64,000 bases of DNA. It comes from Arthrobacter sp. ES3-54. GTDB lineage: Bacteria; Actinomycetota; Actinomycetes; Actinomycetales; Micrococcaceae. The notes under the pieces are model-generated. The model saw nothing but the letters and a program-made list of their open reading frames with translations. It had not been told where the DNA came from and made no database searches. Positions 25,478 to 35,156 of this stretch are shown here, in pieces; the first letter of the stretch is position 1; each line of letters starts with the position of its first letter. Location of the stretch: assembly GCF_029504395.1 (NCBI RefSeq), contig NZ_JAQFIF010000004.1:1-64000 (forward strand), written 5' to 3'. A program made the translations under genes and the position numbers.

Positions 25478-28231
25478 TTAGGAGTCGCCGCCCGCGTTGC
25501 CGGTGGTGCCGGCGTTGACATTGTGCAGGCGGTACTTCTCGATGGCCTGGGCAGGCGCCTGGGCATCCACTTCGCCCCGGCGGGCCAGCATCTCCAGGGA
25601 ACGGACCACAACTGAGTGGATGTCGTTCTTGAAGAAGCGGCGTGCCGCGGCGCGGGTGTCCGAGAAGCCGAAGCCGTCCGCGCCGAGCGAGGCAAACTCG
25701 TTCGGCAGGAACTGGCGGATCTGGTCCGGCACGGCCTTCATGTAGTCCGTGACTGCCACGATCGGACCGGTGGCGCCGGCGAGCTGCTGGGTCACGAACG
25801 GAACGCGGGCGGGCTGGCCGGGGTTGAGGAAGGCGTCTTCCTCGGCGGCCATGGCGTCGCGGCGCAGTTCGGTCCAAGAGGTCACGGACCAGACATCGGC
25901 TGAGACGCCCCAGTCCTCGGCGAGGACCCGCTGGGCTTCGAGGGCCCACGGGACAGACACGCCCGAGGCCAGGATCTGCGTGCGCGGGCCGTCAATCTTG
26001 GCCGGCGCCAGCAGGTAGATGCCCTTGATGATGCCCTCGACATCGAGTTCCGCCGGTGCCGGCGGCTGCACGATCGGCTCGTTGTAGACAGTGATGTAGT
26101 ACATCACGTTCCTCGACGGGTCGTTGTCGGCCGGGCCGGGGCCGTACATCCGGTTGAGGCCGTCGCGCACGATGACGCCCATCTCGTAGCCGTATGCCGG
26201 GTCGTAGGTGATGACCGCCGGGTTGGTTGCCGCAAGCATGGGGGAGTGCCCGTCCGCGTGCTGCAGGCCTTCGCCGGTCAGCGTGGTGCGGCCGGCCGTG
26301 GCGCCGATGATGAACCCGCGGGTCATCTGGTCGGCAGCTGCCCAGAAGGAGTCGCCCGTGCGCTGGAACCCGAACATCGAGTAGAAAACGTAGACCGGGA
26401 TGAGCGGTTCGCCGTGGGTGGCGTAGGACGTTCCGGCGGCGGTGAAGGCTGCCACGGAACCGGCCTCGTTGATGCCGGCGTGCACGATCTGGCCGGAGAT
26501 GGACTCCTTGTACGCCAGGACGAGCTCGCGGTCCACGGAGAGGTAGTTCTGGCCGTTCGGGTTGTAGATCTTCGCCGTAGGGAAGAACGCGTCCATGCCG
26601 AAGGTGCGGGCCTCATCCGGGATGATCGGCACAATCCGCTTGCCGAACTCCTTGTCCCGCATGAGGTCCTTGAGCAGGCGGACAAACGCCATGGTGGTGG
26701 CGGCGTGCTGCTTGCCGGAGCCGCGGTTGGCGACTTCGTAGACTTTCTCATCCGGGAGGGTGACGTCGACGTGCATGGAGCGCCGCTCGGGGACGAATCC
26801 GCCCAGTTCCTTGCGGCGGCCCATCAGGTACTGGATCTCCGGGGAGTCCATGCCGGGGTGGTAGTACGGCGGCCGGTAGAGGTCCGCGTCCAGCTGCTCG
26901 TCCGTGATCGGGATGCGCAGGTGGTCGCGGAAGGCCTTGAGGTCGGCCATCGTGAGCTTCTTCATCTGGTGGGTCGCGTTGCGGCCCTCGAAGTGGGTGC
27001 CCAGACCGTAACCCTTGACCGTGTGGGCCAGGATGACCGTGGGCTTGCCCTTGAACTCGGTGGCGGCCTTGTAAGCGGCGTAGACCTTGTTGTAGTCGTG
27101 GCCGCCGCGCTTGAGGTTCCAGATCTGGTCGTCGGACAGGTCCTGGACCATTTCCTTGGTCTGCGGGGTCTTGCCGAAGAAGTGCTCGCGGACGAACGCG
27201 CCGGACTCGGCCTTGTACGTCTGGTAATCGCCGTCGACGGTCTCGTTCATGATCTTGACGAGCGAGCCGTCCTCATCCTTGGCCAGGAGGTCATCCCACT
27301 CGCGGCCCCAGACCACCTTGATGACGTTCCAGCCGGCGCCGCGGAAGAAGGCCTCAAGCTCCTGCATGATCTTGCCGTTGCCGCGGACGGGTCCGTCGAG
27401 GCGCTGGAGGTTGCAGTTGATGACGAAGTTAAGGTTGTCGAGCTTGTCGTTCGCCGCGAGCTGGAGCAGGCCGCGGGACTCGGGCTCGTCCATTTCGCCG
27501 TCGCCCAGGAACGCCCAGACCTGCTGGTCCGAGGTGTCCTTGATGCCGCGGTTGTGCAGGTACCGGTTGGACTGCGCCTGGTAGATCGCGTTCATCGGGC
27601 CTATGCCCATGGAAACCGTGGGGAATTCCCAGAACTCCGGCATGAGGCGCGGGTGCGGGTAGGAGGAAAGGGCATGGCCTTCCTTGGACTTCTCCTGGCG
27701 GAAGCCGTCCATGTCCTCTTCGCTCAGCCGGCCTTCCATGAAGGCGCGGGCGTACATGCCGGGGGAGGCGTGGCCCTGGAAGAAGATCTGGTCGCCGCCG
27801 CCGGGGTGGTCCTTGCCGCGGAAGAAGTGGTTGAACCCGACCTCGTAGAGCGTTGCGGCACCGGCGTAGGTGGAGATGTGCCCGCCGACGCCGATGTCCG
27901 ACCGCTGCGCCCGGTGCACCATGACGGCGGCATTCCAGCGCAGCCAGGCCCGATACTTGCGTTCAATCTCCTCATCGCCCGGGAACTCCGCTTCCTGGTC
28001 CACCGGGATGGTGTTGACGTAGTCCGTGGTGGTGACCATCGGAACACCCACGCTCTGCGCCCCGGCCCGCTGGAGCAGACTGCGCATGATGTACTGGGCA
28101 CGTTCCGTGCCCTGTTCCTGAATCAGGGTATCCAGGGACTCCAGCCATTCGGCGGTCTCTTCCGGATCACGATCAGGCAGCTGGTTTGTCAACCCGCTGA
28201 GGATATGGGAGGTATCTTCTCCTGCAGCCAC
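25478..28231 (-). CDS. aceE: Pyruvate dehydrogenase E1 component, homodimeric type (AceE)
   Basis: 917 residues. The thiamine-diphosphate motif is visible as [10 protein letters not shown] followed some 30 residues later by [11 protein letters not shown]. The transketolase-like N-terminal half ([33 protein letters not shown]) and the central pyrimidine domain ([19 protein letters not shown]) are complete. It decarboxylates pyruvate to feed acetyl-CoA to the TCA cycle and to the adjacent fatty-acid genes. GTG at 28231 is chosen because AGAGAGG precedes it; a GTG at 28264 would add 11 residues. E2 and E3 genes are not in the window. Confidence 0.96.
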   Translation of the reverse strand: MAAGEDTSHILSGLTNQLPDRDPEETAEWLESLDTLIQEQGTERAQYIMRSLLQRAGAQSVGVPMVTTTDYVNTIPVDQEAEFPGDEEIERKYRAWLRWNAAVMVHRAQRSDIGVGGHISTYAGAATLYEVGFNHFFRGKDHPGGGDQIFFQGHASPGMYARAFMEGRLSEEDMDGFRQEKSKEGHALSSYPHPRLMPEFWEFPTVSMGIGPMNAIYQAQSNRYLHNRGIKDTSDQQVWAFLGDGEMDEPESRGLLQLAANDKLDNLNFVINCNLQRLDGPVRGNGKIMQELEAFFRGAGWNVIKVVWGREWDDLLAKDEDGSLVKIMNETVDGDYQTYKAESGAFVREHFFGKTPQTKEMVQDLSDDQIWNLKRGGHDYNKVYAAYKAATEFKGKPTVILAHTVKGYGLGTHFEGRNATHQMKKLTMADLKAFRDHLRIPITDEQLDADLYRPPYYHPGMDSPEIQYLMGRRKELGGFVPERRSMHVDVTLPDEKVYEVANRGSGKQHAATTMAFVRLLKDLMRDKEFGKRIVPIIPDEARTFGMDAFFPTAKIYNPNGQNYLSVDRELVLAYKESISGQIVHAGINEAGSVAAFTAAGTSYATHGEPLIPVYVFYSMFGFQRTGDSFWAAADQMTRGFIIGATAGRTTLTGEGLQHADGHSPMLAATNPAVITYDPAYGYEMGVIVRDGLNRMYGPGPADNDPSRNVMYYITVYNEPIVQPPAPAELDVEGIIKGIYLLAPAKIDGPRTQILASGVSVPWALEAQRVLAEDWGVSADVWSVTSWTELRRDAMAAEEDAFLNPGQPARVPFVTQQLAGATGPIVAVTDYMKAVPDQIRQFLPNEFASLGADGFGFSDTRAAARRFFKNDIHSVVVRSLEMLARRGEVDAQAPAQAIEKYRLHNVNAGTTGNAGGDS

Positions 28232-28669
28232 GTCCAACCTCTCTTTGAGCGCATCCATCGGCACCCTCAGCTCCGGGCAGGGTGACTGCCAGGCGTGAAC
28301 GCGACGTGTGCGACATATCGGTTACAACAGCCCGGTCGTATGCGCCGGGCAAAGGTCCAATCACGGTACGCCTGCCTGTAAATAGCCGGGCGGTTGCCCG
28401 GGCAGGCGTAGTCGTCATCAGCCACTCTAGTCGTGCTGGCAGATGGATGCGTAGCCGCCGCATGGACCCGCCGCCGTATTTCACGGGCATACTGGTTGTG
28501 TGACGAAGCGCTGCCCGGCAGCCTTCGGATCGCCCTGTGTGACGCAGAATATGGCGGATCGCGGTGCCAACAGCTTGAAGCGAGAGCCCAAAGGGTGTTG
28601 GCTTGGAGTAATGGAAATCACTAGTGCCATTGAAAACATGAAGCAATTCACAAAGCATAGGAGCAACAC
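28232..28669. other. Divergent promoter region aceE / DUF3052
   Basis: About 440 non-coding bases serving both genes. A nested inverted repeat, TACGCCTGCC (28367-28376) with GGCAGGCGTA (28401-28410) and an inner CCGGGC/GCCCGG, could form a cruciform or an mRNA leader hairpin. No clear -35/-10 pair was fixed. Confidence 0.4.
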
Positions 28670-29089
28670 GTGAGCGAGGCCGACGCCGCCACTTCGGTAA
28701 ATGTGGCGGAGAAACTGGGTTTCAAAGACGGGGACCTGATTCAGGAATTCGGTTATGACGACGACGTCGACTTCGACTTGCGAGACGATATCGAAGATCT
28801 CACGGGCTCTGAGCTTCTCGACGAGGACGACCACGAGGTGGTCGATGCCGCCATTCTCTGGTGGCGGGCAGGTGACGGAGACCTTGTTGACACGCTGGTC
28901 GATTCGCTGACCACTCTCACCGAGGGCGGCGTTGTCTGGGTCCTGACTCCCAAGTCCGGCCGGGACGGCTATGTGTCGCCGGCGGACATCCAGGATGCCG
29001 CCCCCACAGCAGGGCTCCACTACACCACTTCCGCCGGCGTCTCGAAGGACTGGAGCGCCACCCGGCTGGTTACGCGGAAGAACAAGTGA
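28670..29089 (+). CDS. DUF3052 family protein
   Basis: 139 residues from GTG with AGGAGC upstream. The acidic sequence ([55 protein letters not shown]) is the DUF3052 family, conserved across actinobacteria near aceE. No catalytic residues are known. The stop overlaps the AhpE start (GTGA), so the two are translated together. Confidence 0.88.
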   Translation: MSEADAATSVNVAEKLGFKDGDLIQEFGYDDDVDFDLRDDIEDLTGSELLDEDDHEVVDAAILWWRAGDGDLVDTLVDSLTTLTEGGVVWVLTPKSGRDGYVSPADIQDAAPTAGLHYTTSAGVSKDWSATRLVTRKNK

Positions 29090-29616
29090 CCCAAGCGGTC
29101 CAGCACGAGGCCACTGCCGTGTCTGCCGCTGCGCTGCCCGCCGCCGCTGCGCCCGTTCCCGGCGTCGGCGATTCCGCCCCGGATTTCGAGCTTGCCAATC
29201 AATTCGGCGAACCGGTGCGCCTTTCAGACTTCCGCGGCCGCAATGTAGTCATTGTCTTTTATCCCTTCGCTTTCTCCGGCATCTGCACCGGGGAACTCTG
29301 CGAAATCCGGGACAACCTGGCTCTGTTCGAAGATGCCGATGCCGCCGTGCTGGCTGTCTCGGTGGACAGCAAGTTCGCCCAACGGGCCTACGCCGAGAAG
29401 GAAGGCTACGGTTTCGACCTGCTCGCCGACTTTTGGCCGCACGGCGCCGTGGCCTCGGCCTACGGGGTGTTCGACTCTGAAAGCGGCATGGCACTGCGCG
29501 GCACCTTTATCATTGATGCGGCAGGAATCGTCCGCTACGTGGTGGTGAATCCCCGCGGCCAGGCCCGGGACCTTGCCGAATACCGGACAGCCCTCGCGGG
29601 ACTCGGCGGGAACTGA
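29086..29616 (+). CDS. ahpE: AhpE-type peroxiredoxin
   Basis: 176 residues. Thioredoxin fold with peroxidatic Cys67 in [12 protein letters not shown] and a second Cys72. The block [20 protein letters not shown] is typical of the mycobacterial AhpE subgroup, which reduces peroxides and peroxynitrite. About 25 N-terminal residues are an Ala-rich extension. It is coupled to the DUF3052 gene by a four-base overlap. Confidence 0.88.
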   Translation: MTQAVQHEATAVSAAALPAAAAPVPGVGDSAPDFELANQFGEPVRLSDFRGRNVVIVFYPFAFSGICTGELCEIRDNLALFEDADAAVLAVSVDSKFAQRAYAEKEGYGFDLLADFWPHGAVASAYGVFDSESGMALRGTFIIDAAGIVRYVVVNPRGQARDLAEYRTALAGLGGN

Positions 29617-29647
29617 GCCGGTGAGGCAGCGGCGGCCAGGAATCGGA

Positions 29648-30565
29648 ATGACCGGGTTTGCCAGCCTCCCGCCGGCCACGGCAGCCGAGAGTGCCGCCCA
29701 GACCGCCGCGGAGCTCCAACACAGCGAAACCGGGATTCTGCAGGACATCCACGCCCTGCTGTCCGGGCGGCAGTTTGCCGTGCTGACCGGTGCTGGTCTG
29801 AGCACGGATTCGGGCATCCCGGATTACCGCGGACCAGGCGCCGCTCCGCGGACCCCCATGACCTACCAGGAATTCATCGGCGAACCCGGAAACCGGCAAC
29901 GCTACTGGGCCCGCAATCACATCGGCTGGTCGCATCTGCGCCGGGCGGATCCCAATGACGGCCATGCCGCGGTAGCCCGGCTGGAACAGCGGGGACTGCT
30001 CACCGGACTCATTACCCAGAACGTGGACCGTCTCCACGAGGACGCCGGCAGCGTCAATGTCGTGGACCTGCACGGCCGGTTCGACCAGGTTGTGTGCCTG
30101 GACTGCCGCCGGCTGTTCAGCCGCCGGATGCTGGCCAGTGTCCTGGAGGAACTCAACCCCGGATTCCTGGAACGGGCGCAGGCCGCCGGGGTGGTTGAGA
30201 TGGCCCCCGACGCCGATGCCACAGTCGAGGACGCTGGACTGATCGAATCGTTCGTCGTCGCCCGCTGCCCCGCCTGCGCGGGAACTTTGAAACCGGACTT
30301 CGTCTACTTCGGGGAAAATGTACCCAAGGACCGCGTGGAGCGCTCCTACGCCATGGTTGACGCGGCCCGGGCGCTCCTTGTGGCTGGCTCGTCGCTCACC
30401 GTGATGAGCGGCCTGCGTTTTGCCCGTCACGCGGCGAAACAGGGCAAAGCCGTGGTCATCATCAACAGGGGACCGACGCGCGGGGACAACCTCGCCACCA
30501 TCAAGTTGGACGCAGGGGTCAGCGGGGCCTTGACCTGGCTCGCCGCCGAGCTGCCGGCACTGTAG
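29648..30565 (+). CDS. Sir2-family NAD-dependent deacetylase
   Basis: 305 residues from an ATG preceded by AGGAATCGG. NAD-binding motifs are VLTGAGLSTDSGIPDYRG (46-62) and TQNVDRLH (123-130), catalytic His142 is in DLHGRF, and the zinc ligands are Cys150/Cys153 (CLDC) and the later CPAC. Sirtuins remove acyl groups from lysines using NAD. A 40-residue insertion between the zinc pairs suggests the class II/SIRT4-like bacterial branch. It follows ahpE closely, so an operon is likely. Confidence 0.9.
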   Translation: MTGFASLPPATAAESAAQTAAELQHSETGILQDIHALLSGRQFAVLTGAGLSTDSGIPDYRGPGAAPRTPMTYQEFIGEPGNRQRYWARNHIGWSHLRRADPNDGHAAVARLEQRGLLTGLITQNVDRLHEDAGSVNVVDLHGRFDQVVCLDCRRLFSRRMLASVLEELNPGFLERAQAAGVVEMAPDADATVEDAGLIESFVVARCPACAGTLKPDFVYFGENVPKDRVERSYAMVDAARALLVAGSSLTVMSGLRFARHAAKQGKAVVIINRGPTRGDNLATIKLDAGVSGALTWLAAELPAL

Positions 30566-30655
30566 GGATGGCCTGGCCGATTGGCGCTTGGCCGGTGATA
30601 TCCGGTACAGTAGCTGTTCGTTGGTTGAAGCGCTGAGGCGCGGATACCGCGGTTT

Positions 30656-30731
30656 GGGTCTTTAGCTCAGCTGGTAGAGCGCCACGTTTACACCGTGGAT
30701 GTCATCGGTTCGATCCCGGTAGGACCCACCA
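30656..30731 (+). tRNA. tRNA-Val (UAC)
   Basis: A complete cloverleaf: acceptor GGGTCTT/AGGACCC, D-arm GCTCAGCTGGTAGAGC, anticodon stem CCACG/CGTGG with loop TTTACAC (anticodon TAC), T-arm with GGTTCGATCC, and encoded CCA. Confidence 0.95.
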
Positions 30732-30735
30732 CAAG

Positions 30736-30778
30736 AAACCCCGTCATGTCGGACCATCTGGCCCGCAAGGCGGGGTTT
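30736..30778 (+). terminator. Terminator after tRNA-Val
   Basis: AAACCCCG (30736-30743) pairs with CGGGGTTT (30771-30778), followed by TG; the loop is long (27 bases). Confidence 0.6.
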
Positions 30779-30912
30779 TGTGCGTCCGGTGATCCGTTCG
30801 GGCGCTTTTCGGCCGTCGGTTCAGTGAGATGTCTGTGTCCTCTAAATGTACGTTCTCCGAATTTGCCCGTGCCCTAATTTGTCCGTGCCTCTAAAATGTC
30901 CGAGCCCCACCC

Positions 30913-30918
30913 TAGCGT
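30913..30918 (+). promoter_or_regulatory. -10 box for a leaderless transcript
   Basis: TAGCGT lies seven bases before the ATG at 30926, so transcription should start at or next to the start codon. This decides the start of the following gene. Confidence 0.55.
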
Positions 30919-30925
30919 GTGGGGC

Positions 30926-31216
30926 ATGGAGCACGTGATGGTGAAGATGGGTCCGGACGGGCGGCCGCTGGCCGTGGTCCGCGGGGGCAGGGAGTGGCTG
31001 GTCGGGGCCGAGCCGGTGCGCTGGTTCGAGCGGGTCAGCTGGTGGGAGGCCGAGCGCCGGATGCCCAAGGGCCTGAGCCGCGTGGACGTCGAGGTCTGGC
31101 AGATCCAGGCAAGGCTTGGCCGTAACCGTGGATCGGCCCTGACCACCATGGAATTGATCCGGGACGGCCTCGGCGGCGGCTGGCGGCTGCGGGGGGCGGT
31201 TGCGGACGCCGCATAG
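30926..31216 (+). CDS. Small protein, DUF6504-like
   Basis: 96 residues. The core (WLVGAEPVRWFERVSWWEAE, then LSRVDVEVWQIQARLGRN) resembles, from memory, the actinobacterial DUF6504 family of unknown function. The ATG at 30926 is chosen from the TAGCGT box seven bases upstream; an ATG at 30896 would add ten residues upstream of that box. No partner gene; a 15-bp-stem terminator follows. Confidence 0.6.
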   Translation: MEHVMVKMGPDGRPLAVVRGGREWLVGAEPVRWFERVSWWEAERRMPKGLSRVDVEVWQIQARLGRNRGSALTTMELIRDGLGGGWRLRGAVADAA

Positions 31217-31309
31217 AGTGCCGGGCCTGGGGTGTCGGGCCGACGTCGATGGGCGGCCCCGCCGGCTCTTGTTGGTGGTCCGGATACCGGCGTCACCCGG
31301 GCATTGGAA

Positions 31310-31354
31310 AAGCCTTCCACCGCGACTATTGGGGGATGCCGCGGTGGAAGGCTT
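31310..31354 (+). terminator. Terminator after the DUF6504-like gene
   Basis: AAGCCTTCCACCGCG (31310-31324) is perfectly complementary to 31340-31354 (15-bp stem, 15-base loop), followed by GTTAC. Confidence 0.75.
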
Positions 31355-31414
31355 GTTACGAATATACCGTGAACGATTGGAAATGTGAAACACCGACGGC
31401 GTTTCGACGCGCCA

Positions 31415-31443
31415 GGAATTAGGCTATTCGATGGCCTAATTCC
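31415..31443. promoter_or_regulatory. Inverted-repeat operator before the FAH-family gene
   Basis: GGAATTAGGC and GCCTAATTCC are perfect 10-bp arms separated by nine bases. The dyad ends 22 bases before the TAGGAT box at 31465-31470, so it covers the promoter's -35 region. It is a strong repressor-site candidate. Confidence 0.6.
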
Positions 31444-31476
31444 GGGCCGCAGGACCCTGCCGCCTAGGATGTTTTC

Positions 31477-32307
31477 ATGACCGCCACGACTGCCCGCCGA
31501 ATCGCCAGAGTCCGCCCCCTTTCCCGGGCGGCCGAGGACGAACACTTCTTCGTCACCAACGACGCACCGGACTTTGGCAGTGCGGCCGGCAGAGTGTGGA
31601 CGGTTACCACCTCCCCCTTCCCCGGTTCTGCGGCTAATGCCGGCAGCCCGCCCCGCGGCGGCTGGGAAATCGGCGCGACCGTGGATGAGACATCATTTAC
31701 GTTCCTCGCCCCCAGCGCCCCCGCCAACGTCCTGGGCATGGCGCACAATACCGGCCGGGCGGGCCGCGAGCTTCCGCCGCAGGCCTTCCACAAGGCGGCC
31801 ACCAGCGTGGTCGGCCCGGGCGACGCAATTGAACTCCGGCCGGGGGTGGGCCGCGTCGAGCCGGAGGCCGAACTGACAATCGTCGTCGGGAGCAAGGTCC
31901 GCGGATTGACGCCCGGCAACGCCAGGAGCGCAGTCCTGGGCTACACCATCGGAAACGACGTCTCCGCCAGGGACCTGCAGGAATCCGACGTCCTGTGGAT
32001 CAGTGCCAAGAGCCAGGACACGTTCACGCCTGTGGGGCCGTGGATTGTCACGGACCTGACGGGGGACGACTTGGCGATCGGCATCAACCACAACGGGGTG
32101 GATCTCAAGGCGGCCAGCTCCGCCGATCTCGGCTGGAGGGTGGAGGAAATACTCGCCTATCTGACCTCCTTCATGACGCTTCACCCGGGCGACCTGGTGC
32201 TGACGGGATTCCCTGCCGAGTGTGCGCCAATCGTTCCCGGCGACACTGTCACCTGCCACATTGCAGGCATCGGCCAGCTGACCAATCCCGTTGTGTCCGC
32301 CGCCTGA
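31477..32307 (+). CDS. Fumarylacetoacetate hydrolase family protein
   Basis: 276 residues. The FAH fold is clear: PSAPANVLGMAHNTGR, metal ligand region VEPEAELTIVVGSKVRG, YTIGNDVSARDLQESD, then the TFTPVGPWIVTDLTGDD and LTSFMTLHPGDLVLTGFP blocks. Family members cleave C-C bonds or dehydrate acylpyruvates and sugar-acid intermediates, such as 2-keto-3-deoxy acids. TAGGAT six bases before the ATG suggests a leaderless message. An IclR gene and an organic-acid transporter follow on the same strand, so a catabolic role for an imported acid is likely. Confidence 0.85.
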   Translation: MTATTARRIARVRPLSRAAEDEHFFVTNDAPDFGSAAGRVWTVTTSPFPGSAANAGSPPRGGWEIGATVDETSFTFLAPSAPANVLGMAHNTGRAGRELPPQAFHKAATSVVGPGDAIELRPGVGRVEPEAELTIVVGSKVRGLTPGNARSAVLGYTIGNDVSARDLQESDVLWISAKSQDTFTPVGPWIVTDLTGDDLAIGINHNGVDLKAASSADLGWRVEEILAYLTSFMTLHPGDLVLTGFPAECAPIVPGDTVTCHIAGIGQLTNPVVSAA

Positions 32308-32476
32308 CAGACCGGCGGTCCACAAAGAGGAGCGCTGACAGAGGAGCGCCGGGTAGACGAGGGCCAGCAAGGTCCCGCATCGCGGCGCCAGACATTATGA
32401 TGGTTAGTGTTCAGCTGACTGGACGGCATTTGAATGAGTGGCGCGGCGACTTGCGCGCGATACCTGAAGGAGAATC

Positions 32477-33274
32477 ATGGCCGATTCCCGAGTTTCCCGA
32501 ACCTCCGACGGATTGGGGAGCGCGTCACCCGCACCGGCCGTCACCCGCGCCGCCGCTGTGCTGGACGCCCTGGCCGCATCTGCGACCGGACGCCTGACGC
32601 TCAGTGATCTGGCCAGGGAGCTAGGAATTCCGAAGTCCTCAACCTCCAACCTCCTGCTCGCACTCGAGGAGGCCAGGCTGATCAACCGCCAGGGCGCGGA
32701 GTTCACGCTCGGCCGCAAATTGGTTGAGCTGGGTGCGGCGTACCTCAGCCGCCTCGACGAGGTCCAGGAGTTCTACCGTTTCTGTGAACAGGCTCCTACG
32801 CTTTCGGGAGAAACGGTCCGGATCGCCATGCTGGATGGAACAAACGTCATCTATCTCGCCCGCTACGAAGGACACCCGGCGGTGCGCCTGACGTCCAACA
32901 TCGGCGACAAGATGCCGGTTTCCCTCTGCGCCGTGGGCAAGGCGCTGATAGCGCGACTGCATGACCACGACGTCGACGAGATGTTCGCCGACGAGGCCGA
33001 ACTGCCGGTCCTGACGCCTAAGTCGCTGCGCACCGGAGCTGAGCTCAAGGCGCAACTCGCCGTCATCCGGGAGCAGGGCTACGCGTTCGAGGATGAGGAA
33101 TCCACCACCGGTGTCGTGTGCCTGGCCGTGGCCGTCCCGACGCGGGGTGCACACGGCCCCAGCCTCGGCCTCTCGGTCACAGCACTGAAGGCGACGTACT
33201 CGCAGGAGCAAGGCGCCATGATGGTCAAGGAACTCCAGGACCTCGCCCGGTCCCTGGGCAATCCCATGGGCTAG
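32477..33274 (+). CDS. IclR-family transcriptional regulator
   Basis: 265 residues from an ATG after GAAGGAGAATC. Residues 20-75 form the winged helix (TRAAAVLDALAASATGRLTL, ELGIPKSSTSNLLLALEEA), and the rest is the IclR effector domain (AVGKALIARL, FEDEESTTGVVCLAVAV). IclR proteins repress or activate catabolic operons in response to small acids. TGTTCAGC in its own upstream region (32408-32415) recurs before the transporter and the divergent dehydrogenase genes. Confidence 0.9.
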   Translation: MADSRVSRTSDGLGSASPAPAVTRAAAVLDALAASATGRLTLSDLARELGIPKSSTSNLLLALEEARLINRQGAEFTLGRKLVELGAAYLSRLDEVQEFYRFCEQAPTLSGETVRIAMLDGTNVIYLARYEGHPAVRLTSNIGDKMPVSLCAVGKALIARLHDHDVDEMFADEAELPVLTPKSLRTGAELKAQLAVIREQGYAFEDEESTTGVVCLAVAVPTRGAHGPSLGLSVTALKATYSQEQGAMMVKELQDLARSLGNPMG

Positions 33275-33338
33275 TGCCCGTAACGCCGGGCCGTCCCGGG
33301 TCGCCACGATAAATCTGATTATTCATTGGCTAGGCGAC

Positions 33339-33367
33339 CATCATGCTGTACGCTGTTCAGCATGATG
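33339..33367. promoter_or_regulatory. Inverted-repeat operator upstream of the transporter gene
   Basis: CATCATGCTG and CAGCATGATG are perfect 10-bp arms with a nine-base spacer, 74 bases before the transporter start. Parts recur at 36216-36225 and, inverted, at 36239-36249. Confidence 0.6.
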
Positions 33368-33440
33368 ATCGACTCCTTTGAGGGGTTGCTCACATCCCAC
33401 CAGGCCAACGGGGTTCTGGAGTGTTCTTGAGGGAGTGCTT

Positions 33441-34790
33441 GTGACAACTCGTACTAATACACCGCTCGCTGAAGCGGACGGCGCCGTCGTCGATCCGGAA
33501 CAGCTGCGACGGGCAACGCTTGCCAGCTCTGTAGGCTCCGCTCTGGAGTACTACGACTTTTACATCTATGGCCTGGCTTCGGCCCTGATCTTCGGCCCGC
33601 TGTTCTTCGCGCCGCTCGGCGAGGACGGAGCCCTGATCGCTTCCTTCGCCACGTACGGCGTAGGTTTCGCGGCCCGGCCCTTTGGCGGAATGGTCTTCGG
33701 CTACATCGGCGACCGGTTCGGCCGCAAAATGGTCCTCATCCTCACCATCGGCCTGATGGGGACCGCCAGCTTTGCCATCGGCCTGCTGCCGACTTACGAA
33801 CAGGCAGGCATGGTGGGCGCCGTGCTCCTGGTCTTCCTGCGCATTTGCCAGGGGCTGGGTGCCGGTGCGGAACAGGCGGGCGCCACCACGTTGATCTCCG
33901 AAGTCGCGCCGCGTCGCCGTCGTGGTTTCTTCGCCTCTCTCCCGTTCGTCGGCATCCAGCTGGGTACCCTGCTCGGCGCCGGCACGTTTGCCCTCATTGC
34001 CATGGCCGACAAGGCCACCCTGCAAGGCTGGCTGTGGCGGGTGCCCTTCCTGGCCAGTGTGCTCCTGGTTGTTGTGGCCCTGTTCATTCGGCTTCGGCTG
34101 AAGGAAACGCCGGTGTTCCAGGAGCTGGAGAAGCACAAGAATGTGGTCAAGAACCCCATCGGCCAGCTGTGGAAGCACTCCAAGAAGAACGTGCTAATCG
34201 GCATCGGCCTGCGGATGGGTGAGAACGGCAATTCCTCGATCTACTCCGCCCTGCTGATCGCGTTCCTGGCGTCAAAGGACGGCGTTTTTCCCGGCGACAA
34301 GTTCATCGGTCCGGTTGGCCTGCTCATTGCAGCAGGGTTCGCCGCCGTCATGGTGATCACGTTCGGCGCGCTCTCGGACAGGTTCGGCCGCGTGCCGGTC
34401 TACCGCTACGGTGCCCTCTTCCAGGCGCTCATCGCGCTGCCGGCGTTCTACCTGGTCACCCTGGGCAACGTCACACTCGTCTGGGTTGTCATGGTAGTGG
34501 GCATCGCCCTCGGCGTTCAGTCTATGCTCGGCCCCCAGTGCCCGCTGCTGCCTGAACTCTTCGGCTCGCAGTACCGCTTCACCGGCGTGGCCATGAGCCG
34601 CGAGTTCTCGGCCGTCCTGGCCGGCGGACTGGTACCGCTGGTAGGCGCCGCGCTTCTGGCCGCCACGGACCATTCCTGGCTGGTGCTTGCCATCTACTCG
34701 CTGGTGCTTGCACTGATCTCGTTCGTCACCACCTTCTTCACTCCCGAGACGGTGGGACGCGACCTCCTCCTCATTGAGGACGCGAGCTAG
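33441..34790 (+). CDS. MHS-family MFS transporter (organic acid:H+ symporter type)
   Basis: 449 residues, about 12 membrane segments. The MHS-type signatures are ASSVGSALEYYDFYIYG at the first helix, ARPFGGMVFGYIGDRFGRK between helices 2 and 3, and RICQGLGAGAEQAGATTLIS in helix 4. Relatives carry citrate, ketoglutarate, shikimate or proline/betaine. GTG at 33441 has GGGAG seven bases upstream; the longer in-frame start at 33378 is rejected. An inverted-repeat operator precedes it. The neighbouring IclR gene and sugar-acid dehydrogenases suggest a hydroxy acid as cargo. Confidence 0.88.
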   Translation: MTTRTNTPLAEADGAVVDPEQLRRATLASSVGSALEYYDFYIYGLASALIFGPLFFAPLGEDGALIASFATYGVGFAARPFGGMVFGYIGDRFGRKMVLILTIGLMGTASFAIGLLPTYEQAGMVGAVLLVFLRICQGLGAGAEQAGATTLISEVAPRRRRGFFASLPFVGIQLGTLLGAGTFALIAMADKATLQGWLWRVPFLASVLLVVVALFIRLRLKETPVFQELEKHKNVVKNPIGQLWKHSKKNVLIGIGLRMGENGNSSIYSALLIAFLASKDGVFPGDKFIGPVGLLIAAGFAAVMVITFGALSDRFGRVPVYRYGALFQALIALPAFYLVTLGNVTLVWVVMVVGIALGVQSMLGPQCPLLPELFGSQYRFTGVAMSREFSAVLAGGLVPLVGAALLAATDHSWLVLAIYSLVLALISFVTTFFTPETVGRDLLLIEDAS

Positions 34791-34831
34791 GCGCACCCGC
34801 CCTTCTCCGCCCGCCCCCTGCGGGACACTTC

Positions 34832-34873
34832 AGGCCGCGGCCCCTTCCGCTCAGGAAGGGGCCACGGCCTTTT
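34832..34873 (+). terminator. Terminator after the transporter gene
   Basis: GGCCGCGGCCCCTTCC pairs with GGAAGGGGCCACGGCC (one mismatch, loop GCTCA), followed by TTTT: a canonical intrinsic terminator. Confidence 0.85.
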
Positions 34874-35156
34874 GCGACACGGCAAGCGCCTGGCGACGCG
34901 CACAATACCCGGCGCTACCGGAATACCGGCGTCGAGGGACAATATGCGCGTCGCTGAGCGGGACCCGCGTCGCTGAGCCGAGTGCGCCTCGCCGGCAGGG
35001 ATGCGCATCGCGGGACCCGGAGGTGCGGCGTCAGGGTGAATGCGCGTCGCCAGCCGGATATGCGGCCCCACGCGGCCCAGCGCGGCGCCGGACAGCAAAG
35101 GGCGGCCCAACCGTTTCCGGTGGGGCCGCCCTGGGTGCTTGGTGCGGAAGCGGGGC

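Noticed and set aside
26246..28285. 679-codon open frame on the plus strand
   Set aside because: Entirely antisense to aceE, Val/Leu/Gly/Asp-rich composition from GC-rich codon bias, no domains.
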